A DNA stretch of 64,000 nt, taken from Clostridium tertium (lineage in GTDB: Bacteria > Bacillota > Clostridia > Clostridiales > Clostridiaceae). How positions within the stretch are numbered: the first letter of the stretch is position 1; each line of letters begins with the position of its first letter. The stretch covers positions 434,001 to 498,000 of the forward strand of contig NZ_JAGGJY010000001.1 of NCBI RefSeq assembly GCF_017873245.1, read 5' to 3'. The position numbers and the translations under genes are program-made. The notes under the pieces were generated by a model. The model was given only the letters and a program-made list of their open reading frames with translations, was not told where the DNA came from and did no database searches. Shown here piece by piece: positions 25,998 through 34,528 of the stretch.

Positions 25998-28382
25998 TTA
26001 TTTATTTTTCTTAAATAAAGTAGTTCCAATTATAGTAAGCATTGATGCAAAGCTTAATAATATAGATGAGTTTTTTCCGCCAGTATCAGGAAGCTTACCA
26101 CCTTTATTATTGTTGTTATTATTATTATTATTATTATTGTTATTGTTATTTTCACCAGGGTTTATATTGGAATTTTCTTTTAATTCTTTTATTTTAGCTT
26201 CGGCTTTTACAAGTTTATCTAAGTTTGTTATTGCTGAATCATTATTTGCAATAGTAACTAATTTTCTAGCAGCTTTAATAGAAGCTTCATCATCTAAAGT
26301 TATACTTTCTAAAGCTGGGAGCTTGTCTATCGCAGAAATAGCAGCATTTTCTTTTGCTATTTGTTCCTCTTTAGCTTTTTCTTCTTTAAGTTGTGCTATT
26401 TTATTTTCAGCAGCAACTAATACATCTAAGTTAGTAACATAGGAATCATTATTGAAAGCTGAAACTAAAGCTCTAGCAGAAGCAACAAGTAATTCATAAT
26501 CTAATGTTAATGAATCTAAGGATGGAATTTTATTAATTGCATCTATAATAGGTAAGGCAGCATTTTCGTTATCTAAAACTTCTTTATTAAATATTTTAGC
26601 TTCATTTTCAACAGATGCATTGTCTATTACAGTGACAGCATAGGTGTAAGTCTTATTAGGTTCAATATTTCTATCGATAAACTCTTTTCCTGATTCTATA
26701 CCTTTCCTAGAAATTAAATTTTGAGGATTAGTAATATCTATTGTATCTAAATTGCCTTCTTGTCTATATATACAATAGAATTTGCTATCAGAATTATTAT
26801 CATCCCAATTTAGTCTAATCGTATTATCTATAACCTCATATTTAGCATTAGTAACAGGAAGCGTTTCTAATTTATCAAGCCAAGGTTTTCCAGGAACATT
26901 AGCAGGTAAGTTTAAGTAGTCTTTTTCTAGAATATTATTAGAGTGATTCAATATATCAAACTTATCACCAGAAGTAGCAATTGATTTAGGTAGTAATTTG
27001 TCAAAAGAGAAGAATGCACTTCCTTTAACATTTTCAAATTTTTGATTAAATCTTAATTGGTTAGCTATTTCATATGGATTTTTAAAGTTATTATCCCAAG
27101 ATGCATCTATATATTTATAATTAGGATGGCCAATATAAAGATGAGAGTTATTTATTCCTTCAAATTGAGAATCCCACCATTGTAGTAATTCGCCATATGG
27201 GGCAGCAGCGGTGTTAAAGGACCAATAAATTTGAGGAGTTAAATAATCAACTAAACCTTCCTTTACCCATTTTCTTGTATTAGCAAACTGATCTCTAAGG
27301 CTTGAGGTTGATCCTGTAGGTGTATTAGAGCCTTCCAGATAGTTTTCGGCATGTCCCCATATTCCAAAAGGAGAAACACCAAATTGGATAGATCTATTAT
27401 TAGTTATATTTATATCAGTAACTTTATCCTTTATTGCTTTTATAAGAATATCAATATTATTTTCCCTCCATTTAGCAGCATTTTCAATATTGTATTCCCC
27501 AAAACCTCTATTGTAATCAATAAATGTCTGCTTATCTAAATCTTGAGTATAAAAGTAGATATCTTTATTATTTTCACTATATTTATATGGATAAAAATAA
27601 TCATCAAAATGAATTGCATCTACATTATACTTATTAGCAACTTCTTCTACTCTTTGAACTACATAATCAATAACTTCTGGTCTACCAGGGTCTAAAAATA
27701 ACTTATTTTGAAATTCGTATATTAAATGAGGATTTTTTCTTGCAAAATTGTTTTCTGCAAGTTCATTTAATTTTTCTGATACAGGTCTTTTATCAACAGT
27801 ATTAGTAACTCTATAAGGATTAAACCAAGCATGGAACTCCATACCTCTATTATGGGTTTCGGAAATCAACCATTCTAGAGGATCAAAACCATTAAATCCT
27901 GGATCTTTTCCTTGTAGAGTATAGTTATTGCCGCCTTTATGAAGATATTGAGACCATGGTGCTATATCTGATGGATACCAAGCATCAAGCATTGGACTTA
28001 CTTGAAAAGTAACGGCATTTAAGTTTAATTCTTCAAATCTATCAAGAATTGATGAAAGATCATTTTTGAATTCTTCTTCGGCAGAAAGGTTTGGATTACT
28101 AGTAACATCAGAAATATCAATATTTACAACAGTTGATAACCAAGCTGTTCTAAATTGTTCTTTGGGATTAATAAATTTATAAGGAATAGTTACTTGAGGC
28201 CCATTATTATACATGTATACAGGTTTAGTTTCATCATAAGTTACCTCCATTGTATTAAAATCATAGGATTTAAAATTGAATAATGGTGATTCATTTGTTA
28301 TTGCCAATGAATTTTGCCAAGTTATTGCTTGGCTGGATATACTAGCAAGTAAAAATAATGTCAAAGCTTTTTTCTTAATCAT
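25998..28382 (-). CDS. Cell-wall-anchored GHL10 (DUF187) glycoside hydrolase-like protein with FIVAR repeats
   Basis: Secreted surface protein of 794 aa. A signal peptide (1-27, MIKKKALTLFLLASISS) is followed by a GHL10/YngK-like TIM-barrel domain (about 65-480: FRTAWLSTVVNIDIS, GMEFHAWFNPYR, DAIHFDDYFYPY, GVSPFGIWGH, DYLTPQIYWS). Then come a fibronectin-III-like segment (about 500-590) and two FIVAR-type helical repeats (about 595-740). A run of 15 Asn precedes the sortase signal LPDTGG, hydrophobic helix and KKNK tail. GHL10 proteins are linked to peptidoglycan or glycan hydrolysis; the substrate is unknown. RBS AGGAGGGG. A cre-like palindrome lies about 70 bases upstream. Confidence 0.88.
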   Translation of the reverse strand: MIKKKALTLFLLASISSQAITWQNSLAITNESPLFNFKSYDFNTMEVTYDETKPVYMYNNGPQVTIPYKFINPKEQFRTAWLSTVVNIDISDVTSNPNLSAEEEFKNDLSSILDRFEELNLNAVTFQVSPMLDAWYPSDIAPWSQYLHKGGNNYTLQGKDPGFNGFDPLEWLISETHNRGMEFHAWFNPYRVTNTVDKRPVSEKLNELAENNFARKNPHLIYEFQNKLFLDPGRPEVIDYVVQRVEEVANKYNVDAIHFDDYFYPYKYSENNKDIYFYTQDLDKQTFIDYNRGFGEYNIENAAKWRENNIDILIKAIKDKVTDINITNNRSIQFGVSPFGIWGHAENYLEGSNTPTGSTSSLRDQFANTRKWVKEGLVDYLTPQIYWSFNTAAAPYGELLQWWDSQFEGINNSHLYIGHPNYKYIDASWDNNFKNPYEIANQLRFNQKFENVKGSAFFSFDKLLPKSIATSGDKFDILNHSNNILEKDYLNLPANVPGKPWLDKLETLPVTNAKYEVIDNTIRLNWDDNNSDSKFYCIYRQEGNLDTIDITNPQNLISRKGIESGKEFIDRNIEPNKTYTYAVTVIDNASVENEAKIFNKEVLDNENAALPIIDAINKIPSLDSLTLDYELLVASARALVSAFNNDSYVTNLDVLVAAENKIAQLKEEKAKEEQIAKENAAISAIDKLPALESITLDDEASIKAARKLVTIANNDSAITNLDKLVKAEAKIKELKENSNINPGENNNNNNNNNNNNNNNKGGKLPDTGGKNSSILLSFASMLTIIGTTLFKKNK
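26106..26150 (-). repeat. Asn-codon tract (AAT/AAC)15 before the LPxTG anchor
   Basis: Fifteen consecutive Asn codons, seven of them an unbroken AAT run. Such trinucleotide tracts can change length by slippage without breaking frame, altering how far the protein stands off the wall. Confidence 0.85.
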
Positions 28383-28740
28383 AATACCCCTCCTAAATGA
28401 ATTTAGATAATTTTAGAACTAAATAAAATTAAATTAAAAAGTATATTAAATGGAAACATTTACAAGTTAATATTATTGTAACCTACAAGATCTAATATTT
28501 CAAGATGCAATTTCAAAAAATGAAATAATTTTTCAATAAGCAAGTATTAATTTAGATAAGAGCTTGGAAATTAATGAATAGATAGCAGTAAAATGAAATT
28601 ATTATAAATATTGAATAAATATGGAATGAAAATGAATAATATATTGTTAAAATTTAGTGTGAAATGTATAATTAATTATATAATTATAATTAATTAAATG
28701 AAGTACATTTTAGGTTTATGTTTAGATTTAAGGGGATAGC
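28383..28740. promoter_or_regulatory. Divergent intergenic region with sigma-A promoter for the TPR kinases
   Basis: TTGTTA (28644-28649), 17-bp spacer, TATAAT (28667-28672) points to the kinase gene at 28741. A cre-like palindrome TGGAAACATTTACA (28451-28464) lies nearer the GHL10 gene. No small gene is seen. Confidence 0.6.
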
Positions 28741-30816
28741 ATGAAAACGTTAGAAAAAGAGATCAAAGACTTAGAAGCGATAAAGAGAAATAATGACACC
28801 ATGAATAAGGCTTACTCAAGTGCTGTGAATGCTTTGGAAAAAGTAGATGATGGATTAAAAAGTATAGAGAAAGTACAAACATATCATTTAAAAGCATTAA
28901 TTAATATGAATAAAGTAATTATAGACGATGCAATGGAAAATCTAGAGAGAGAATTGATAATCAACAATGGAAATAAGATATGTTTAGGACAAGTATATGC
29001 AGAATTGACAAAAATGTTTTTAGCTAAAAATGATATGAATGGATATGAATTACATTTAATGCTAGCAGAAAAGACATTAATATCAGAAAAAAAGAACGAA
29101 TCCTTAGTAGATTTATATATTAATCTGGCAAATAAATTTACTAGAAATGAAAAAAAGAGCGAAGGAATAAATTTATTAAAGAAGGCTTTATATATATTAG
29201 AGAATAGTAAGGAGGATTGGGTAGCTGAACAGTACCTTAAAATAGGGGCGATATTTTCTATTGAATTAAACGATAATGAACTGGGATTAGAATTATATAA
29301 TAAAGGATATAAATTAGCAAAAAAATATAATTTAAAGGATATTCAAGTATTATTAATGTATTATATAGCTTTTGTATATAGCTATATTGGAAAAAGAAGA
29401 GATGCAATAGAGTTATTTAATAAAATTATAAAGAATAATACAAAGAGCTTGTCTTTATTTCATATTACAACAGTTTATATGGAATTATCTACGTTATATA
29501 TAGATTTAAATTTAAATATGTATAAAATAAATTCTATGATACATTTAATTGAAGAAAATATAAAACAAATGCAAATTAGAATTAGGGAACAATTTGAAGC
29601 TAATTTAATTCTTATTAAATGTAGATACTATATAAAGATAAATGAAAAACCCAATTATATATTAGATGAATTAGATAAAGCTAAAGCTATTTATGAAAAA
29701 TATTTAGATTCATTTAGATTTAGTAATTTTGATTTATATATAGAAATGCTATATGGTGATATATATTATAAGTTAAATGAATATGAAAGGGCATTATATC
29801 ATTATAATAATTTAATAAACCTTTCTAGAAAATATGGGTATAGATTTATTGATAAAATCTATGAAAGATTATCTAAAACATATGAAAGAGGTGGTAACTA
29901 TAAATTAGCTATGGAATATTTAGAAAAAGCTAATTCTATAATGATTTCATATGATAATAGTAAATATAGAGATAAGTATGCAGAGTTATATAAAAATCTT
30001 GAAGTACTACAAGAGTCAGAAAAAACTAAAAGTGAATTTTTTGCGAGTATTTCTCATGAATTCAAGACTCCTATAAATGTAATATACTCGTCAGTGCAAC
30101 TATTAAATTTATATAAAAATAAAGATGACAGGGAGTTCATGGGATATTATTTAAAATACAAAAATAACATAAAGCAAAATTGTTTAAGAAGCTTTAAACT
30201 TATAGATAATATTATAGATGCAAGTAGAATAAATAAAGGTAATTATGAAGCTAATTTTAATAATATAAATATAGTTGAGTTAGTAGAGAAAATTACTAAT
30301 TCAATAACTCCATATGTAGAAATAAAAAATATTATGGTAATATTTGATACAAATATAGAAGAACTTATAATAAAATGTGATGTATATATGGTTGAAAGAA
30401 TAATTTTAAACTTATTATCAAATGCAATAAAATTTACTCCTAAAAACGGTAAGATTATAGTTAGTGTTAATGATAAAGAAAATGAAGTTGAAATACGGGT
30501 AAGAGATACAGGCATAGGAATACCAAAAGAGATGAAAGATAAAATTTTCAATAAGTTTACTCAAGTTGATAAATCATTGAATAGAAGTAAAGAAGGAAGC
30601 GGAATAGGATTATCTCTAGTAAAATCATTAGTAGACCTATTGAATGGAAAAATATATTTAAATACTGAGTATAAAAATGGAAGTGAATTTGTATTAAATT
30701 TACCTAAAGATAAGATTGTTGAAGGAGAGTGGAGTGATTATAAAAAAGAAGTGTATAAACTAAATGTTGAAAAAATATCAGTGGAATTATCTGATATTTA
30801 TGATTTATATAGTTAG
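28741..30816 (+). CDS. Cytosolic TPR-containing histidine kinase
   Basis: Soluble histidine kinase of 691 aa with no membrane segment. Residues about 1-400 are helical TPR-like repeats (for example ALYHYNNLINLSRKYGY, LAMEYLEKANSI). The kinase core follows: H-box FASISHEFKTPIN with His439, N-box ILNLLSNAIKFTP, G1 RDTGIGIP, F-box and G2 GSGIGLSLV. It ends in the clostridial-type tail VEKISVELSDIYDLYS. No response regulator is adjacent. It is followed 14 bp later by a degenerate paralogue. Start chosen at 28741, with weak RBS AAGGGG. A sigma-A promoter lies 70 bases upstream. Confidence 0.87.
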   Translation: MKTLEKEIKDLEAIKRNNDTMNKAYSSAVNALEKVDDGLKSIEKVQTYHLKALINMNKVIIDDAMENLERELIINNGNKICLGQVYAELTKMFLAKNDMNGYELHLMLAEKTLISEKKNESLVDLYINLANKFTRNEKKSEGINLLKKALYILENSKEDWVAEQYLKIGAIFSIELNDNELGLELYNKGYKLAKKYNLKDIQVLLMYYIAFVYSYIGKRRDAIELFNKIIKNNTKSLSLFHITTVYMELSTLYIDLNLNMYKINSMIHLIEENIKQMQIRIREQFEANLILIKCRYYIKINEKPNYILDELDKAKAIYEKYLDSFRFSNFDLYIEMLYGDIYYKLNEYERALYHYNNLINLSRKYGYRFIDKIYERLSKTYERGGNYKLAMEYLEKANSIMISYDNSKYRDKYAELYKNLEVLQESEKTKSEFFASISHEFKTPINVIYSSVQLLNLYKNKDDREFMGYYLKYKNNIKQNCLRSFKLIDNIIDASRINKGNYEANFNNINIVELVEKITNSITPYVEIKNIMVIFDTNIEELIIKCDVYMVERIILNLLSNAIKFTPKNGKIIVSVNDKENEVEIRVRDTGIGIPKEMKDKIFNKFTQVDKSLNRSKEGSGIGLSLVKSLVDLLNGKIYLNTEYKNGSEFVLNLPKDKIVEGEWSDYKKEVYKLNVEKISVELSDIYDLYS

Positions 30817-30830
30817 TTGAGGTAGTAGAC

Positions 30831-32891
30831 ATGAAGGAATTTTTTTCAGAATTAATAAATGAAGTAGATCATGGATATTTAAATATATTAGGAAATAAAA
30901 ACTTACATGAAACTAAGGCCAGAATACAAAAATACATAGAAAATGAAAAAAAATATGAAAATATACAATATGCTAAAGGTATTTATTACTATTTAGAAAA
31001 GAACAAAAATAAGGCAGTTAGATTTTTTAAAAGAGCTATAAATAGCAATAAAATAAATGATTCACATGAGAGAGGAAAAATATATTTATATATGACTAAA
31101 TGTTATTCAGAGCTTGATGAAAAATATCTTCAAAAGAAGTATTTCAACTTAGCAGAAAAGGTTTTTCTAGAGGAAAAGTCATATTATTATTTAGTTCAGC
31201 TATATTTATCAGCTATGTATATAGAAGCATTAAAAAAAAGAGAAAGCCAATATATAGAAAAATATTTAAAGAAAACTAGAGAAATGGTATCTTTATTAAA
31301 AGGGGAAGAAACATTTAATATTTATGTTTGTCTTGGAGAAGTATATTTTTCTATTAAAGAGTATAATTCAGCAAAAGAGATGTTTATACAAGCTATAGAA
31401 TATGCAAAGCTCAACAATAAGTATGATGAAATAGCATTTGGAATTTGTTATTTGAAGGATATTTTTACCATTGATAATAGATTAGGTGAAGCTAAGGAAA
31501 TGATTATTAAAACAATAGAAGAATATAAAGATAATCTAAGTATGATGACAAAATTAATTTTAGTTATTGAGATATTAGAAATATATTTAAGTGAAAAAAA
31601 ACTAGGTAAAGATATAGAAAATCTAATTAAATATCTTGATAAAAATGTACAAAAATTAGATAAATGCAAACAACAGCAATTTAAAATAAGAATAAACATA
31701 CAGATATGTAGAAAAATAGCACTTGAATTGGTTGAGGGAATCTCTGGAAGTGAAAAGGTGGAAATAATTAAAGATTTAATTAGTGAATGTGAAGAAAACT
31801 ATAATAAATATAATAAGGATTTTAAATTTACTGATATAGATTATTGGATAGAAATAATAAGAGGATATATTTGTGTATTAGAGGAAAATTACCAAAAAGC
31901 TTTAGAGTATTATAATGGTGCATTAAAAATATCTTATAGGTTTAACATTAAATACACTTTAAGAAGTTATCATGGAATTAAAGCAACTTATAAAAAAAGT
32001 GGTGATTATGAAAAAGCGTTAATGATAACAAAGAGAATGAATTCAATTTTAAAGGATATTAATCTAGAAAATGAAAAAAAGGTTACTAAAATAAATGATA
32101 GATATAATGAATTAAAATATTATGATAAAATAAAAGAACAGTTTTTTTCAAGACTATCATATGATTTAAAAGATCCTATAAACTCAATTTATTCAAGTGT
32201 GCAACTAATAGATACAATGAGAAGTATAGGAAGTAGTGAATTAAAGGAGTACTACTTAAAATATGAAAATGTAATAATTAAAAATTGTTTGAAGGTTTTA
32301 AAAACTATAAATAATTTAATTGATGCTGTAAAAATAGATGCAAATGAATTAAAAGTAGATTTTAAAAATTTTAATATTGTATACTTAATTGAAGATATAA
32401 TATCAAGGTCTGTTAAATATGCAAATATTAAAAATCAAAACTTAATATTTGATACAGAAATAGAGGAGTTAATTATAAAGTGTGATCCCAATTTAATTGA
32501 GAAAATAATACTTAGTATTCTTTCTAATATATTAATGGTGTCATTCGAAAAATCTGAGATATTAATAAGTGTTTTAGAAAGAAAACACTATATAAACATA
32601 GTGTTTAAATATAGAGGAAATGGTTTTAATAATTCTATATTTAATGTTTTTAATAATGATACAAAAAGTTGTCCTTTCAATACTTATGCTAAAGATTTAT
32701 CAATAGCTAAATCTTTATTAGAACTTCAAAATGGTAAAGTATATGTTAATAATAAATGTGATGATGGGAATGAAGTGGTAATATTACTTCCAAAGTTAAA
32801 GTTTCAATATTTAAATAAAAAGACTATTATGGATACTTATGATATAAATGATATAAATGTTGCAATGGAATTTTGTGATTTAATATCATAG
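30831..32891 (+). CDS. Degenerate TPR histidine kinase paralogue (pseudokinase)
   Basis: 686 aa with the same layout as the upstream kinase and clear similarity through the core (for example SIYSSVQLIDTM and FDTEIEELIIKCDPNLIEKIIL). The H-box reads SRLSYDLKDPIN: Tyr444 replaces the phosphoacceptor His. The ATP site is also lost: G1 DTGIG has become YRGNG and the G2 glycines are gone (TYAKDLSIAKSL). The N-box Asn remains. The reading frame is intact over its full length, so it is not simply decayed. It probably acts as a non-catalytic partner, for example by forming heterodimers with the upstream kinase (inference). Confidence 0.85.
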   Translation: MKEFFSELINEVDHGYLNILGNKNLHETKARIQKYIENEKKYENIQYAKGIYYYLEKNKNKAVRFFKRAINSNKINDSHERGKIYLYMTKCYSELDEKYLQKKYFNLAEKVFLEEKSYYYLVQLYLSAMYIEALKKRESQYIEKYLKKTREMVSLLKGEETFNIYVCLGEVYFSIKEYNSAKEMFIQAIEYAKLNNKYDEIAFGICYLKDIFTIDNRLGEAKEMIIKTIEEYKDNLSMMTKLILVIEILEIYLSEKKLGKDIENLIKYLDKNVQKLDKCKQQQFKIRINIQICRKIALELVEGISGSEKVEIIKDLISECEENYNKYNKDFKFTDIDYWIEIIRGYICVLEENYQKALEYYNGALKISYRFNIKYTLRSYHGIKATYKKSGDYEKALMITKRMNSILKDINLENEKKVTKINDRYNELKYYDKIKEQFFSRLSYDLKDPINSIYSSVQLIDTMRSIGSSELKEYYLKYENVIIKNCLKVLKTINNLIDAVKIDANELKVDFKNFNIVYLIEDIISRSVKYANIKNQNLIFDTEIEELIIKCDPNLIEKIILSILSNILMVSFEKSEILISVLERKHYINIVFKYRGNGFNNSIFNVFNNDTKSCPFNTYAKDLSIAKSLLELQNGKVYVNNKCDDGNEVVILLPKLKFQYLNKKTIMDTYDINDINVAMEFCDLIS

Positions 32892-32908
32892 CATATTGAA
32901 TGAACAAT

Positions 32909-32975
32909 AAAAAAGGCTATAGAAAATTATATGGTTATGTAATATAAGTATACAAATTGTATCTATAGCTTTTAT
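32909..32975. terminator. Bidirectional terminator between kinase pair and antiporter
   Basis: AAAAGGCTATAGA / TCTATAGCTTTT arms around a 38-base loop, with T-run on the plus side and A-run on the other; it serves both converging genes. Confidence 0.7.
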
Positions 32976-32976
32976 T

Positions 32977-34167
32977 TTATTTATTCTTTGAAATAGAGAG
33001 CAATTTTTTGTAAGTATTATCAATTAAAGTTGCTCCAAGAGGAGCAGTAATAATTATTGAAAGAACAGCTACAGTTAATATTATTTCTCCAGAAGCTAAT
33101 CCCATTGACAAGGGCAATGCTCCAATAGCAGCTTGAACTGTTGCCTTTGGCATATATCCTATAGCGGAAAATAATCTTTCTTTAAAATTCATTTCAGTCT
33201 TTATTAAAGATAATAATACGCCAAAGATTCTAAATACTAATGCTCCTAAAATTAAAATAATAGTAATAATTCCGGAATTCATTACGTACTTAATGTCTAC
33301 ACTAGCCCCAACTAAAACAAAGAGAAATACTTCGGCGCCAACCCAAAGTTTTGAATATTTATTAGATATACGTCTGGCAAGTTTTGAATAAATCTTAAGT
33401 ATAGTTGCACCAAGGCTCATAACAGCTATTAATCCAGATATAGGAATGAATCCTTTTAATAAATCTTCAACTGTAATAAATAAAAAAGATACACTTAAAA
33501 TTATAAGAATTTTAATAGAATCTCTTATATGAATTTTTTTAAATAAATATACTAGAATAATACCAGTTAAAATTCCTAATATGATTCCAATTATAATAGA
33601 TATAGGTATTTCTATTATGGAGCTTATTGAAAAGTTTGATCCAGTAGTTGCAATGCTTGTAAATGAAGTAAATAGCACAATAACAAAAATATCATCGACA
33701 GAAGCTCCAGCTAATATTAATTGAGGAATACTTTTATTAGTACCGTAACCTTCTTCCATAAGCTTAAGCATTCTAGGAACTATAACAGCTGGGGATACAG
33801 CAGCTATGACTGTTCCAAGTATTGCAGAATCTAATATAGGTAAATTTAAAAATTTTGGACCGAGAATAATAAAACCTAATATCTCAAGGGTTGCAGGTAT
33901 AAAACACATTAAAATTGCTGGTCTTCCAACTTTTTTTAAATCTTTTATATCCAATGCAAGGCCTGCACGAGTTAAAATTATTACAAGTGCTATTTGTCTA
34001 AGTTCAGATGATATGCCTATAATACTAGAATCTAATAAGTTAAGCATGTAAGGGCCTAAGATAATGCCTGTTAATATCATACCTACAAGGCTTGGAAGCT
34101 TTAGTTTAGTAAAAATAGAGCCAATAAATAGACCTAATAAAATAATAAGTGCTATGCTTGTTAACAT
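32977..34167 (-). CDS. CPA-family cation/proton antiporter under fluoride riboswitch control
   Basis: Membrane antiporter of 396 aa, about 12 helices, Na+/H+ exchanger superfamily (KefB/NapA-like): LKLPSLVGMILTGIILGP near the N-terminus, the LARAGL-like motif as LTRAGLALDIKDLKK, and ASVDDIFVIVLF with an Asp-Asp pair in the position of the ion-binding acidic residues. No C-terminal TrkA domain. RBS AAAGGAGG. The leader carries a fluoride aptamer and terminator; antiporters of this superfamily are among the gene classes found behind fluoride riboswitches, next to CrcB and CLC-F. A role in fluoride resistance is therefore likely; the transported ion is not known. Confidence 0.87.
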   Translation of the reverse strand: MLTSIALIILLGLFIGSIFTKLKLPSLVGMILTGIILGPYMLNLLDSSIIGISSELRQIALVIILTRAGLALDIKDLKKVGRPAILMCFIPATLEILGFIILGPKFLNLPILDSAILGTVIAAVSPAVIVPRMLKLMEEGYGTNKSIPQLILAGASVDDIFVIVLFTSFTSIATTGSNFSISSIIEIPISIIIGIILGILTGIILVYLFKKIHIRDSIKILIILSVSFLFITVEDLLKGFIPISGLIAVMSLGATILKIYSKLARRISNKYSKLWVGAEVFLFVLVGASVDIKYVMNSGIITIILILGALVFRIFGVLLSLIKTEMNFKERLFSAIGYMPKATVQAAIGALPLSMGLASGEIILTVAVLSIIITAPLGATLIDNTYKKLLSISKNK

Positions 34168-34190
34168 AAAATCCTCCTTTATTTCTTATT

Positions 34191-34288
34191 AAAAAAAGCC
34201 AATGAGCTCTGCAAAAAACTTGCAGAAGTCATTAGCTTACCAAGCGGTTTAGACATAAGTCAAGGGAGAACTTCATTCCCTTAAAGTC
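34191..34288 (-). ncRNA. Fluoride riboswitch (crcB motif) with terminator
   Basis: Read on the minus strand: stem AAGGGA/UCCCUU closing loop AUGAAGUUC, a small extra hairpin GAC-UUAU-GUC, then UAAACCGCUU-GGU-AAGCUAAUGACUUCUGC. GAAGU in the first loop can pair with ACUUC at the 3' end (the family pseudoknot). The 3' strand is also the 5' half of a terminator (GCUAAUGA..UCUGCAA / UUGCAGA..UCAUUGGC then seven U's) before the antiporter RBS. A sigma-A promoter (TTGATT, 17 bp, TATTAT at 34323-34295) starts the transcript at its edge. Confidence 0.88.
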
Positions 34289-34528
34289 TTTTAAATAATA
34301 CCATATAAGTATTTACAAATCAATAAAAATATTGAATTGATATAATAGTTGTCATGAATTAAAAGAAAATTTAGTAAAGAGGTACATAAAGATGAAGTAG
34401 ATAATGAAAGAGTGGTTATATAGTTTTTTGAATTAAATAAGTTTTACTTATGATTAAGAAAAAACATGTAGGGGCAATAATTATTGATAGGCATAAAATA
34501 TAATAGAAAGATTTTAGGAGTTGAAGGA

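Noticed and set aside
25975-26442. Plus-strand ORF rich in poly-Leu opposite the GHL10 gene
   Set aside because: It is the complement of the Asn tract and FIVAR region; the minus-strand gene has signal peptide, domains and anchor, and the plus frame has no RBS or family.
34484-34528. TTG at 34484 as the pullulanase start
   Set aside because: The ATG at 34529 has a better-spaced AGGAG; the extra 15 residues are not part of a recognisable domain. Not excluded.
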